DNA from: Leuconostoc kimchii IMSNU 11154
Lineage (GTDB): Bacteria > Bacillota > Bacilli > Lactobacillales > Lactobacillaceae
NCBI RefSeq assembly: GCF_000092505.1
Contig: NC_014136.1
Span: 248,001 to 312,000, forward strand
DNA length: 64,000 nt
Direction: 5' to 3'
In this document: positions 52,554-61,575 of the stretch, in pieces
Numbering within the stretch: position 1 is the first letter of the stretch
Layout: the number at the start of each line of letters is the position of its first letter
Position numbers and translations under genes: made by a program
Notes under the pieces: generated by a model
Database searches by the model: none
Seen by the model: only the letters and a program-made list of their open reading frames with translations
What the model was told of the DNA's origin: nothing

Positions 52554-53609
52554 ATGCAGGAATCTAAACAAGCTCATCGAAAAGATGAACATTTATCACT
52601 TGGTGTTAACCTCTGGCGTCAAAGAAAGCATGTACAAATCGGGGCAACCTTTGAAGATGTCAGATGGTTACCTGAAACATTCCCAGAAATGGCGGTGACA
52701 GATGTTGACGTGAGCACCACCCTTTTTAATCACCAGTTCAAATGGCCATTTTATATTGAAGCAATGACCGGTGGGTCTAATTTAACTGGTCGTATCAACG
52801 GTCAACTTGCTGAAGTAGCAAAAAAAACAAATTTAGCAATGGCAGTTGGTTCACAATCTATTGCCCTAAAAGAACCAAATGCTGCAGAAACATTTAAACT
52901 TGTTCGCAAAAATCATCCAAATGGCTTTCTAATTGCTAACTTAGGTGCTGATCATCCCATCAAAAATGTCCGATCAGCCATTGATATGATTGATGCTAAT
53001 GCGATTGAAATGCACGTTAACGTCGCACAAGAACTCGTTATGTCTGAGGGCGATCGCAAATTTTATTGGTTAGATAATTTAGCAACCATTATCGCCAAAT
53101 CACCTGTACCAGTTATTGTTAAAGAAGTTGGATTTGGTATGAGTACAACTGCTTTTAATACACTTAAAGAGCTAGGCCCCGCTGCTATCAATGTTGGTGG
53201 TGGTAATGGCACGAACTTTGCAATTATTGAACGACGCCGTAATCGCCAGCCTGATTCGTTTAATATTGATCACTATGGTTTGTCTACAGTCGAAAGTTTG
53301 TTGTCTGCGAAACTGGTGCACAACCAGATACCTCTCATTGCAACGGGCGGTATTCAATCGGCTAACGACATTGTCACCAGCCTCATGCTTGGAGCAACAA
53401 TGACTTCAAGCGCTGGCTTTATGCTGGAAACACTCATGGACCAAGGGCAAATAGCACTTATTAAACAAATTGAAGAGTGGCAACTCGCCTTACCGCGACT
53501 TTTTACACTATTAGGTGCAAAAAATAACACCTCACTACAAAAAAAAGACCGGATTTACACGCCGGCTCTTGAAAATTTTATATCACAACGAAAAAACGCG
53601 AACTTGTAA
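52554..53609 (+). CDS. fni: isopentenyl-diphosphate delta-isomerase, type 2
   Basis: FMN- and NADPH-dependent isomerase that interconverts IPP and DMAPP, 351 residues, TIM barrel. Motifs include FYIEAMTGGS near residue 63, AVGSQSIAL, MHVNVAQELVMSEGDRKFYW, VIVKEVGFGMS, and NVGGGNGTNFAIIERRR, with IATGGIQSANDI in the phosphate-binding C-terminal part. This type has no homology to the E. coli Idi. It ends the mevalonate operon, and its stop codon sits in the loop of the terminator at 53591-53623. Confidence 0.95.
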   Translation: MQESKQAHRKDEHLSLGVNLWRQRKHVQIGATFEDVRWLPETFPEMAVTDVDVSTTLFNHQFKWPFYIEAMTGGSNLTGRINGQLAEVAKKTNLAMAVGSQSIALKEPNAAETFKLVRKNHPNGFLIANLGADHPIKNVRSAIDMIDANAIEMHVNVAQELVMSEGDRKFYWLDNLATIIAKSPVPVIVKEVGFGMSTTAFNTLKELGPAAINVGGGNGTNFAIIERRRNRQPDSFNIDHYGLSTVESLLSAKLVHNQIPLIATGGIQSANDIVTSLMLGATMTSSAGFMLETLMDQGQIALIKQIEEWQLALPRLFTLLGAKNNTSLQKKDRIYTPALENFISQRKNANL

Positions 53610-53623
53610 AGTTCGCGTTTTTT
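53591..53623. terminator. bidirectional terminator between fni and brnQ
   Basis: AAAAAACGCGAACTT and AAGTTCGCGTTTTTT form a 15-bp perfect stem with a 3-nt loop. T runs occur on both strands between the convergent genes. Confidence 0.92.
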
Positions 53624-53628
53624 ATTAA

Positions 53629-54984
53629 TTAAAAATTTTCAACCAAAGTGACTTTATTTCTACCTTGAAGCTTGTATAAAGCCAATCCCAGAACAAACCC
53701 AATTAACGTTGTTGTTAACCATTCTAACCCAACGTTAGCCATTGGAATCGTATTGACATACCATGTTAAAAATGGTTTGAGTAACGCTATATTAAATGGT
53801 AAATGCTGAATACCATCAATAATTGCTGGTATAAATGTTAAAATCATTGTTGGTAAATAAACGATGCGTGCTTGATTGAATAATGGTGAGGCAATCCCTA
53901 AAATAATCAAGGCAATAGCAATTGGATATAAGAACATTAACAATGGTTCAGCCCAGCTGATAATCGTATCCAGCCCAAAATTTGAAGCACCAAATGACAA
54001 GCCAATTGTCAAAATTAACCACGAACGATACGAAACCTTCGGAAAAATGCGATGAAAATCTTGTGCAAATGAAGCCGTCAACCCAATTGCAGTTGTTAAT
54101 ACTGCTAGTGTCCCCATCACTGCTAAGAAAGCACTACCAAAGTCACCTAAATAATACATCATGATTTGCGTTAGCGCAACTGTGCCGTTTTCTGAGAACT
54201 TAAATTGTGACAATGATGTCGCGCCTAATAAGATTAACCCAACATAAACAATAGCTATGCCCAAAATAGCAATTAATCCAGTTTTAGCAGTAATTTTTGA
54301 AATAACCGCACTTTGTTGGAAACCCATCATTTGGATGGCACGAACAATTGTGATACCGAAGGCTAACGCGGCTAACGCATCTAATGTGTTGTACCCTTCC
54401 AAAAAGGCTGATGAGAAAGCTTCGGTTTGATAAGCTGCATTGGCAGCGTGAGATAAACTACCCATTGGATGGAGGATAGCTAATAAAAAGATCAATAGCA
54501 GTAATATAATGAAAAGTGGATTAAGATATTTTCCAATATATTTGGTAATATTTTGTTCTCGTGAACCAATCCAAAATACTAAGGCAAAAAAGATAGCAGA
54601 AAACAAAAACAATCCAACACCTTGTGCTTGTTTTGGCAACCAATTAGAAAAACTGAGTGAATAAGCAACTGTTGCAGTCCTAGGTGTCGCTATCATAGGT
54701 CCTAATGATACGTGCGTTGCAATTAGGAAAAATATTGCAAATCCACGACCAACTGGTTTCGCGATATCATAAATACCAGCGGATCTCGTTTGAGAAAGCG
54801 CAATCAATGCTAACCATGGAATAATAATAGCACTCATTAGGAAACCAGTTGTCGCTATCAGCCAATTTTGCCCAGCTAACTGGCCTAAATGTACAGGGAA
54901 AATCAAATTTCCTGCACCAAAGAACATCCCAAATATCAGTGATGATAATAATAATGTTTTTTTAAAATCTAATTTTTCTTTCAT
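53629..54984 (-). CDS. brnQ: branched-chain amino acid permease (BrnQ/LIV-II family)
   Basis: Cation-coupled importer of leucine, isoleucine and valine, 451 residues with about 12 transmembrane helices. The N-terminal LLLSSLIFGMFFGAGNLIFPVHLGQLAG is the family hallmark. Later segments include THVSLGPMIATPRTATVAYS and EGYNTLDALAALAFG. It has a GAGGAAT ribosome site and is controlled by a T-box leader (55121-55409), which matches its role: low charging of a branched-chain tRNA would raise uptake. It is transcribed alone. A 37-codon ORF overlaps its start. Confidence 0.95.
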   Translation of the reverse strand: MKEKLDFKKTLLLSSLIFGMFFGAGNLIFPVHLGQLAGQNWLIATTGFLMSAIIIPWLALIALSQTRSAGIYDIAKPVGRGFAIFFLIATHVSLGPMIATPRTATVAYSLSFSNWLPKQAQGVGLFLFSAIFFALVFWIGSREQNITKYIGKYLNPLFIILLLLIFLLAILHPMGSLSHAANAAYQTEAFSSAFLEGYNTLDALAALAFGITIVRAIQMMGFQQSAVISKITAKTGLIAILGIAIVYVGLILLGATSLSQFKFSENGTVALTQIMMYYLGDFGSAFLAVMGTLAVLTTAIGLTASFAQDFHRIFPKVSYRSWLILTIGLSFGASNFGLDTIISWAEPLLMFLYPIAIALIILGIASPLFNQARIVYLPTMILTFIPAIIDGIQHLPFNIALLKPFLTWYVNTIPMANVGLEWLTTTLIGFVLGLALYKLQGRNKVTLVENF

Positions 54985-55075
54985 ATCTATTCCTCGAAGT
55001 CTTATCTTGTAATTTATGGCATTTTATGTCACATTTTTGTGTGACTCGATACAAACCACCTACTGACTTTTCCAT
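54962..55075 (-). CDS. possible small ORF between the T-box and brnQ, 37 codons
   Basis: A GAGGAG ribosome site lies just before an ATG at 55075, opening a 37-codon basic frame (MEKSVGGLYRVTQKCDIKC...) that overlaps the first codons of brnQ in another frame. It lies after the T-box terminator, so it is made only when the switch is on. It may couple or adjust brnQ translation. The strong ribosome site supports it, but short length and overlap keep confidence low. Confidence 0.3.
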   Translation of the reverse strand: MEKSVGGLYRVTQKCDIKCHKLQDKTSRNRYERKIRF

Positions 55076-55120
55076 TATTTCTCTCCTCATTGAAATGATA
55101 CTAGCTAATTTAGAACAAAG

Positions 55121-55409
55121 AAAAACCCGTTGTATGCCATAAAGACATACAACGGGCGAATTATCGCGGTACCACCGTTTGCATTAACAGGTTAATCACC
55201 TGAAATCTCTTAATTGCGGGTATATTGTACAAGTACCGACAACCATACGATGTAACGGTCGTAACCGGTTAGCACAAAGAATAACCCTTTGTGCTAACTT
55301 TCTCCAGAACTACTTTCAAGCAACTTATCTGACACCTTTTCACTTAACGGTGTTCCCTCTTCACAGATATAATTGTTTTACTCTTTCCTTCATTGAAAAT
55401 GTTAACTTG
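55121..55409 (-). ncRNA. T-box riboswitch leader of brnQ
   Basis: The minus strand carries GGTGGTACCGCG (55165-55176), the T-box core that pairs with tRNA acceptor ends. A terminator CCCGTTGTATG ... CATACAACGGG with a T run follows (55122-55155). Upstream are an AGAGGGAA bulge, a distal ACACC/GGTGT hairpin and a long hairpin (GTTAGCACAAAG / CTTTGTGCTAAC). By analogy with known leaders the specifier falls near GAAA-GTA-G (55311-55313), giving Val (GTA). A branched-chain tRNA suits a BrnQ gene. The class is firm; the codon is a guess by eye. Confidence 0.92.
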
Positions 55410-55415
55410 AATACC

Positions 55416-55443
55416 ATTTTACATGAATCTAGCACATTGTCAA
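55416..55443 (-). promoter_or_regulatory. promoter of the brnQ T-box transcript
   Basis: TTGACA (55438-55443) and TAAAAT (55416-55421) on the minus strand, spacer 16 nt, just upstream of the T-box stem I. Confidence 0.75.
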
Positions 55444-55484
55444 TCAAAATAAGACAAAAATATTAATCCTTAGCTCGCTATATA

Positions 55485-56048
55485 TTATTTAATCAAATCT
55501 AATTTATCAAAATCTATGACAGCGATAACTGGTAAATTACGGAAAAAATTATTATAATCCATGCCATAGCCCACCAAAAATTCGTCAGGAACATCAAGAC
55601 CAAAATAATCTACTTCAAAATCAACAACACGTGCCGCCTTTTTATCAGCTAAGGCCACGGTGGTAACACTTGAAGCACCTTTTAGGTTAAAATAATTGTT
55701 CAACCACTGCATGGTACGACCGGAATCAATAATTTCATCTACCACTACCACATCGCGACCAGTTAAATCCATACTGACGTCGTGAACAACTTTAACCTGA
55801 CCAGTTGATTCATTCCCAGAATAACTTTTAACATCAATAAAATCAAAATCAACATCAAGCGGCATTTTACGTAATAAATCTGTGGCAAAAATAACCCCGC
55901 CTTTAAGTACTGCAATAAAAATCGGACGCTGCGCATGATCTTCAAATTGTGCTGTTAACTCATTGGCAACACGTTGTACCTGAGCTTGAATGTCCGTCTC
56001 AGTTGCTAAAACTGTTTTAATAGCTGGATGATTAATTAATGACCTCAT
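55485..56048 (-). CDS. hpt: hypoxanthine phosphoribosyltransferase
   Basis: Salvages hypoxanthine and guanine to IMP and GMP with PRPP, 187 residues. Motifs: FIAVLKGGVIFATDLLRKM, VKVVHDVSMDLTGRDVVVVDEIIDSGRTM (the PRPP-binding loop with E-x-I-D-S-G), KKAARVVDFEVDYFGLDVPDEFLVGYGMDYN. The ATG overlaps the purB stop by 4 bp (ATGA), so it is co-translated with purB. Pairing salvage with purB in one operon puts both under the PurBox-like array upstream. Hypoxanthine may come from the adenine deaminase encoded at 43813. Confidence 0.95.
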   Translation of the reverse strand: MRSLINHPAIKTVLATETDIQAQVQRVANELTAQFEDHAQRPIFIAVLKGGVIFATDLLRKMPLDVDFDFIDVKSYSGNESTGQVKVVHDVSMDLTGRDVVVVDEIIDSGRTMQWLNNYFNLKGASSVTTVALADKKAARVVDFEVDYFGLDVPDEFLVGYGMDYNNFFRNLPVIAVIDFDKLDLIK

Positions 56049-57340
56049 GCTAAACCTACTCTCTTAAAAATTTCATCAATATAGCGCAGGTGATAGTGGT
56101 AATCAAAAGCATCATCAATTTGATTTTTACTTAAATGTGACGTGATCATCTTGTCGGCATCGACAAGATCTCTAAACATTAAACGTTCATCCCACGAACG
56201 GGCAGTTAAGGGCTGTACAGTATCATAAGCTTGTTCTCGTGACAATCCAGAATCGATTAAGCTAAGTAGTAGCCGTTGTGAGTAAATCAATCCGTAAGTG
56301 CGATCCATATTTTGACGCATTGTTTCAGGAAATACACCTAAGTTATTCAAAATGCCTGTATGGCGATGCAACATATAATCTATAATGGCCGTTGCATCAG
56401 CTAAAATAATGCGTTCTGCAGAGGAATGAGAAATATCACGTTCGTGCCATAACGTCACATTTTCTAAAGCAGTTACAGCGTATCCGCGTAAAACACGTGC
56501 CAAACCAGTAATATTTTCATCGCCAATTGGATTACGTTTATGTGGCATCGCTGACGAACCTTTTTGTCCCTTAGCAAACCCTTCTTCAACTTCATGTATT
56601 TCTGATCGTTGCAATGACCTAATTTCTGTCGCCAACTCTTCCATCTGCGTACCAATTAATGCGATTGTTTGAATATAATCTGCATGTAAATCGCGTGGTA
56701 AAACTTGCGATCCAATGGGCTGTGGTGTTAACCCCAGTTCCTGCATCGCCACTGCTTCAACATACGGTGGCACATTAGCAAATGTCCCGACAGCGCCAGA
56801 TAACTTGCCTGTTTCAACCTCAGCCGCCACACGATCGAAACGTTCAATAGCACGCGTAGCAGAGGCATAGAAGCGGGCCATTTTCAAACCGAAGGTTGTT
56901 GGTTCCGCATGAACCCCATGTGTACGTCCCATCATGACCGTATTTTTATACTTCAAAGCCAATTTTTTAATCGCATCACGCCACGCTTGTAAATCTTTTT
57001 TAATAATGATATTAGCTTGCCGTAATCGTAACGCCTGAGCAGTGTCAACAACATCAGTTGATGTTAAACCATAATGAATCCATTTACGTTCATCACCTAA
57101 TGACTCTGATACATTACGTGTAAATGCAACAACATCATGACGCGTTGACAATTCAATTTCAGCAATACGTGCCACGTCAAATGTCGCTTTAGCGCGAATT
57201 TTTTCTAAATCCTCTGCTGGAATGTGCCCAGCAGCCACCCAGCCAGCATCAACAGCAACTTCGACATCGAGCCAGGTCTGATATTGATTTTGCGTCGACC
57301 AAATATCACGGAGTTCTTGACGAGAATAACGTTCTATCAT
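56045..57340 (-). CDS. purB: adenylosuccinate lyase
   Basis: Fumarase/aspartase-superfamily enzyme, 431 residues, acting twice in purine synthesis: it splits SAICAR to AICAR and adenylosuccinate to AMP, releasing fumarate. Clear signatures: GRTHGVHAEPTTFG with the active-site His, and KGSSAMPHKRNP, the catalytic loop. It starts with an AAGGAAT ribosome site. The leader holds four CGAAC-type boxes (57476-57562) with the same spacing as those before purD. A weak -10, TACAAT (57451-57456), has a poor -35, as expected if a regulator activates it. Confidence 0.97.
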   Translation of the reverse strand: MIERYSRQELRDIWSTQNQYQTWLDVEVAVDAGWVAAGHIPAEDLEKIRAKATFDVARIAEIELSTRHDVVAFTRNVSESLGDERKWIHYGLTSTDVVDTAQALRLRQANIIIKKDLQAWRDAIKKLALKYKNTVMMGRTHGVHAEPTTFGLKMARFYASATRAIERFDRVAAEVETGKLSGAVGTFANVPPYVEAVAMQELGLTPQPIGSQVLPRDLHADYIQTIALIGTQMEELATEIRSLQRSEIHEVEEGFAKGQKGSSAMPHKRNPIGDENITGLARVLRGYAVTALENVTLWHERDISHSSAERIILADATAIIDYMLHRHTGILNNLGVFPETMRQNMDRTYGLIYSQRLLLSLIDSGLSREQAYDTVQPLTARSWDERLMFRDLVDADKMITSHLSKNQIDDAFDYHYHLRYIDEIFKRVGLA

Positions 57341-57469
57341 TTTTAGATTCCTTTTTTGTTTTATTTTTGTTAATAGTAGCGTTACGGTTAAAAGTTATCC
57401 CACCATCATTAAAACGGCACCATTGCCATAACCAAATCTTCTCTATATATTGTAACAGTAAAACCACTC

Positions 57470-57570
57470 TTTGCGTTCGCAATTTTATGAGCTTTATCTC
57501 ACAAAATAAAATAATGTTCGTTTTTAGCGAACGCTATCATGCTTTTTTTAATAAAAGACGAACATTAATA
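57470..57570. promoter_or_regulatory. PurBox-like array before purB-hpt
   Basis: Four CGAAC-type sites are present, their TTCG or CGAA cores starting at 57476 (TTCG), 57517 (TTCG), 57528 (CGAA) and 57559 (CGAA). The best, read on the minus strand as AAAAACGAACATT, fits the lactococcal PurBox consensus AWWWCCGAACWWT at 12 of 13 positions. The offsets 0, 41, 52 and 83 are the same as in the purD array. PurR binding is inferred; in Lactococcus it activates these promoters. Confidence 0.7.
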
Positions 57571-57581
57571 ATGTAACCGTT

Positions 57582-58799
57582 TTATTCAATAATGGTGCGT
57601 GTTGCTTTAACAACAAATCTTGATATTAAAAACGCTACGGTATACAACATCGCAATCGCCCCAAACACAACTTGATATGACATACCGAGGCCATGGACAA
57701 TGAAACTAGCCAGTTGGTTACCCGACAACCCAGCCGCAGCCCATGCAGTGAGCGTCATACCATGAATTTTTGAAATTGCTTTCATACCAAAACGATCTGC
57801 CAATAAGGGTGGCAACGCTGAAAAGCCACCACCATAACCCGCATTAATCAAGAAAAATGTCGTAACAATCACAATTATTTCAACCGTACTCGTCTGAGGT
57901 GCGAAATAAGTCAGTAATACCATGATTAAGGACATCAAAAATATTAACTGATATACTGTATTACGATCCTTTAGTCTATCAGAAAACGTCGCAAAACCAA
58001 TACGACCAGCGGCGTTGAAAAACGCATCAATACTCATAATTGTCGCAATAGCCGTCACTGAAAACGCCATTGTGCCACCTGTTTGTGTAAGTCCTGTCAA
58101 AATATCTTTTTCCTGTGAAATAATTGCCAGTCCTGCCGTTATATTAAGATAAAACATCAGCCAAATACCGATAAAATTAGTATTTTTAACCAGAGCCATT
58201 GGATTGAAGCGATGTACTAAAGGTTGTTCATGCCATTCTAACGGCTTTCTAATCAGTGCAACTGCAGTCAGCATCATGACAGCAAACACACCAGCTAAAA
58301 TCACAAACATCTGCCATAACCCAACATGTGTTTGTAAGGCCATCATGATTGGCGAGAAAACCATTTTTGCTAATCCAAAGCCAGCAACCGCAAGCCCTGT
58401 CCCTAACCCTTTATTATCCGAAAACCACAGCATCAAATTTTTAACTGGCGTTAAATAACCAATACCTAATCCTATGCCCATCACAACACCATAAAAAATA
58501 TAAATACCAATTAATGATTTTTGTTGAATACTGATTCCTGTACCAATCATGCCAATCACAAAAAACGCTGTTGATAATAGTGCTGATTTTTTGATATTAC
58601 GTTCCACAAAATGACCCAGTGCTGCTGCCGATAACCCTAAAAATAAAATTGCAATCGAGAACGCCCACTCTACTTCTGGCACACTGGCACCTATTTGATC
58701 CGCCACTGCTTGTTTAAAGACACTCCATGCATATACTGTCCCAATACTGCCGTGAATTAGTAAGGCAGGCAAAGCCGCTCGTAACCATTTATTTTCCAT
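57582..58799 (-). CDS. OFA-family MFS permease (oxalate/formate antiporter-like)
   Basis: Membrane transporter, 405 residues with 12 hydrophobic segments, MFS fold. The start HGSIGTVYAWSVFKQAV and the region GIGLGIGYLTPVKNLMLWF (G-x-G-x-x-Y-x-x-P) are typical of the OFA family; LINAGYGGGFSALPPLLADRFG lies near helix 10. Family members exchange oxalate for formate or move other small carboxylates. No oxalate-degrading genes are nearby, so the substrate is open. Formate would be relevant to the neighbouring fhs. No ribosome site is visible before the ATG. Confidence 0.87.
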   Translation of the reverse strand: MENKWLRAALPALLIHGSIGTVYAWSVFKQAVADQIGASVPEVEWAFSIAILFLGLSAAALGHFVERNIKKSALLSTAFFVIGMIGTGISIQQKSLIGIYIFYGVVMGIGLGIGYLTPVKNLMLWFSDNKGLGTGLAVAGFGLAKMVFSPIMMALQTHVGLWQMFVILAGVFAVMMLTAVALIRKPLEWHEQPLVHRFNPMALVKNTNFIGIWLMFYLNITAGLAIISQEKDILTGLTQTGGTMAFSVTAIATIMSIDAFFNAAGRIGFATFSDRLKDRNTVYQLIFLMSLIMVLLTYFAPQTSTVEIIVIVTTFFLINAGYGGGFSALPPLLADRFGMKAISKIHGMTLTAWAAAGLSGNQLASFIVHGLGMSYQVVFGAIAMLYTVAFLISRFVVKATRTIIE

Positions 58800-58968
58800 G
58801 ATATGTCAACATATGGCAGTATGTACATGGTTTCAACGACTATCTGCCACACGCTTTTCCTCTCGATTTCTGTTATTTTTATTTATTCAACGCAAGTACA
58901 AATAAATTGACATCATTTAATAATAAAGTAGCGAATTTTTTGATGTCATCAAATATAGAGCAGTTGAT

Positions 58969-59772
58969 TTAAGACAAACGCTTTTCTTGATGATAATTGA
59001 TAGGTAACCATTCTAAAACATGTTCAATTTGTTTATCCCAGTAGTACCATTCATGCTCACCTGGACTGGTTTCATACGTGACATTGTAGCCTAGGTCACG
59101 TATTTTGGGGATCGTATTTTGATTCATCTGGTATAAATAGTCTTGTTCACCAATCCAAGCATATAAATGCGGTAATTGTTGATGTGCTTGCGCTTGTTTT
59201 TTAGCCAGCGCAATGACATCATTTTCTGACCCTATAAAATCATCCAGATCACCAAAAACACCTTGCCAATACGCTGCACTTTGCCAAGTTTCCCGTTCAG
59301 GAAAGTTTGGGTCTCCCATGAGTGCCCCAGACAATGATGCAGCGTAACTAAACTGATTCCCGTTAAAAGCCATTTTGAACGCACCATAACCTCCCATCGA
59401 TAAACCAGCTACAAAATTTTTCTCTCGCTTTGTTGAGATTTGAGGAAATAATTCTACTACTTTTTTGGGCAATTCAATTGATAGTGCATCAAAGTAAGCC
59501 ATCCCATATTTCGTATTCGTATACCAAGCTAAATCAGTGGATGGCATAACAATTGCAATTGGCGTTTGGCGAATCAGACGCTCAATACTGGTTCTTCTTT
59601 GCCAAATTGCTTGATCGCCAGACATACCATGTAGCAGGTATAACACCGGAATATCTGTTAACGTCTCGTTTTTCCAATCAGGATTATGATCAGATAGCTC
59701 AGGGAGTATCACATTCATCATCCGATCCATTCCCAAAATTTTTGAATAATAATTAACTTGTAAAAACGCCAT
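58969..59772 (-). CDS. alpha/beta-hydrolase esterase (EstA/esterase D type)
   Basis: Serine esterase, 267 residues, cytosolic. The nucleophile elbow GLSMGGYGAFKMA, oxyanion segment LYLLHGMSGDQAIW, MPSTDLAWYTNTKYGMAYFDAL and the C-terminal catalytic His in SPGEHEWYYWDKQIEHV match tributyrin esterases of lactic acid bacteria and the S-formylglutathione hydrolase group. It probably cleaves short-chain acyl esters. An AAGGAG ribosome site is present. It follows fhs by about 45 bp without a visible terminator. Formyl-thioester substrates are possible but not shown. Confidence 0.9.
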   Translation of the reverse strand: MAFLQVNYYSKILGMDRMMNVILPELSDHNPDWKNETLTDIPVLYLLHGMSGDQAIWQRRTSIERLIRQTPIAIVMPSTDLAWYTNTKYGMAYFDALSIELPKKVVELFPQISTKREKNFVAGLSMGGYGAFKMAFNGNQFSYAASLSGALMGDPNFPERETWQSAAYWQGVFGDLDDFIGSENDVIALAKKQAQAHQQLPHLYAWIGEQDYLYQMNQNTIPKIRDLGYNVTYETSPGEHEWYYWDKQIEHVLEWLPINYHQEKRLS

Positions 59773-59817
59773 AGAACTCCTTATCTCATTTAATTTTCTA
59801 AGAGTTGATTATCAAGT

Positions 59818-61482
59818 TTAAAATAAGCCAGTAATGACACCCTGTTCGTCAATATCAATATCAAACGCTGCAGGGTGTTTTGGCAATCCTGGCATGGTTA
59901 AAATATTACCAGTCATAGCCACAAGAAAACCTGCACCCAATTTAGGCACAAACTCGCGAACACTGATAACAAAGTCTTTCGGTGCACCAAGTTGCGTCGC
60001 ATTATCAGATAAAGAATATTGTGTTTTTGCCATGATGATAGGCAATTTATCCCAACCCCGTTGCTTAAATTCTGCCAATTGCTTTCGTGCCTTTGGATCT
60101 AATTCAACTTTTTTACCCCCATAAATCGTCTGAACAATCGCATTCAATTTATCAATAGCTTCATCTTCAGGCTGGTATAATGGTGTGAAATCAGACTCCT
60201 GCTCAACTGTTTCTATCACGGCTGAGGCTAGTTCTTGCGCCCCAGCACCCCCTTTGGCCCAAACTTCTGTTGTATAAGCCGTTGCGCCAAATTGACCAAC
60301 GTAGTCCTTAATGGTTTGTAATTCCGTCGCAGTGTCTGCGGTGAATCGATTAATTGCTACAACAATTGGTACCCCGTAACGTCCCATGGCTGTTAAATGT
60401 TGCCCAAGATTTTCCAAACCAGTAGCAAGCGCACCCACATTTTCTGTGTTTAAATCTGCCAATGCCACACCGCCATGATGCTTTAATGCACGCACCGTAG
60501 CAACCACAACAATCGTATCCGGCGACTTGCCAAGTAATGGTACTTTCACATCCAAAAATTTTTCACCACCCAAGTCAGCGCCAAATCCAGCCTCTGTAAC
60601 TGCATAATCTGCCAATTGAAGCGCTGTTTTAGTGGCCAAAAGGGAATTAGTTCCTTGGGCTATGTTGGCAAATGGTCCACCATGAATGATGGCTGGTGTA
60701 TGGGCAATTGTTTGTACAAGATTAGGCTTAATCGCATCTTTAAGTAGGACAGTCAGTGCACCAGCGACACCTAGGTCTTTGACTGTCACCGGATTTTTTT
60801 CATATGTATAACCAACAACAATCCGAGCAATACGTGCTTTCAAATCCATTAAGTCTGTTGACAATGTTAAAATGGCCATCAATTCCGATGCCACAGTAAT
60901 ATCAAAACCATCTTCACGTGGTACACCAGAAGTTGGTCCGCCCATACCAATAGTCACATGCCTGAGCGCACGGTCATTAATATCCAACACGCGCTTCCAC
61001 AAAATACGTCTCGGGTCAATATTCAATGGGTTTCCTTGCTGTAAGCTATTATCCAAAACAGCAGCTAATGTGTCATGTGCTGACGTTAAAGCATGAAAAT
61101 CGCCAGTAAAATGTAAATTGATGTCAGCCATCGGCAAAACTTGAGCATAACCACCACCAGTGGCGCCACCTTTCATGCCCATAACAGGACCAAGCGACGG
61201 TTCACGGAGCGCAATCATAGTTTTTTTGCCAGCCAGTTGTAACGCATCAGCCAGTCCCACTGTGACAGTTGATTTTCCTTCACCTGCAGGCGTGGGATTA
61301 ATTGATGTCACAAGAATTAATTTACCAAGCTTTTTTTTACGATCAACCGTTGGATCTAACGTTATTTTCGCCTTATCATACCCATAAGGCATAATTTCAT
61401 GTGCCTTAAGGCCAACACGAGTTGCAATTTCAGTAATCGGTTTAATTTCGGCTGCTTGCGCAATTTCAATATCTGTTTGCAT
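59818..61482 (-). CDS. fhs: formate--tetrahydrofolate ligase
   Basis: ATP-dependent synthesis of 10-formyl-THF from formate and THF, 554 residues, the normal size. Landmarks: [19 protein letters not shown] (P-loop), [43 protein letters not shown], and [17 protein letters not shown]. 10-formyl-THF is the donor for PurN and PurH steps, so its place beside purD and purH is functional. It has an AAGGGGA ribosome site. The 93-bp gap to purD has no PurBox or terminator that I can see, so co-transcription with purD is likely. Confidence 0.97.
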   Translation of the reverse strand: MQTDIEIAQAAEIKPITEIATRVGLKAHEIMPYGYDKAKITLDPTVDRKKKLGKLILVTSINPTPAGEGKSTVTVGLADALQLAGKKTMIALREPSLGPVMGMKGGATGGGYAQVLPMADINLHFTGDFHALTSAHDTLAAVLDNSLQQGNPLNIDPRRILWKRVLDINDRALRHVTIGMGGPTSGVPREDGFDITVASELMAILTLSTDLMDLKARIARIVVGYTYEKNPVTVKDLGVAGALTVLLKDAIKPNLVQTIAHTPAIIHGGPFANIAQGTNSLLATKTALQLADYAVTEAGFGADLGGEKFLDVKVPLLGKSPDTIVVVATVRALKHHGGVALADLNTENVGALATGLENLGQHLTAMGRYGVPIVVAINRFTADTATELQTIKDYVGQFGATAYTTEVWAKGGAGAQELASAVIETVEQESDFTPLYQPEDEAIDKLNAIVQTIYGGKKVELDPKARKQLAEFKQRGWDKLPIIMAKTQYSLSDNATQLGAPKDFVISVREFVPKLGAGFLVAMTGNILTMPGLPKHPAAFDIDIDEQGVITGLF

Positions 61483-61575
61483 GTTGACTTCCCCTTAATT
61501 TAGATCTATCCATTATTTTAGTATTGTATCAATATTTTCAGCATTATATACCACTTAAAATATTCACAATGTTTG

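Noticed and set aside
58800..58968. Gene or RNA in the gap between the esterase and OFA permease
   Set aside because: Only AT-rich sequence with no clear ORF, ribosome site or strong hairpin; nothing could be supported.
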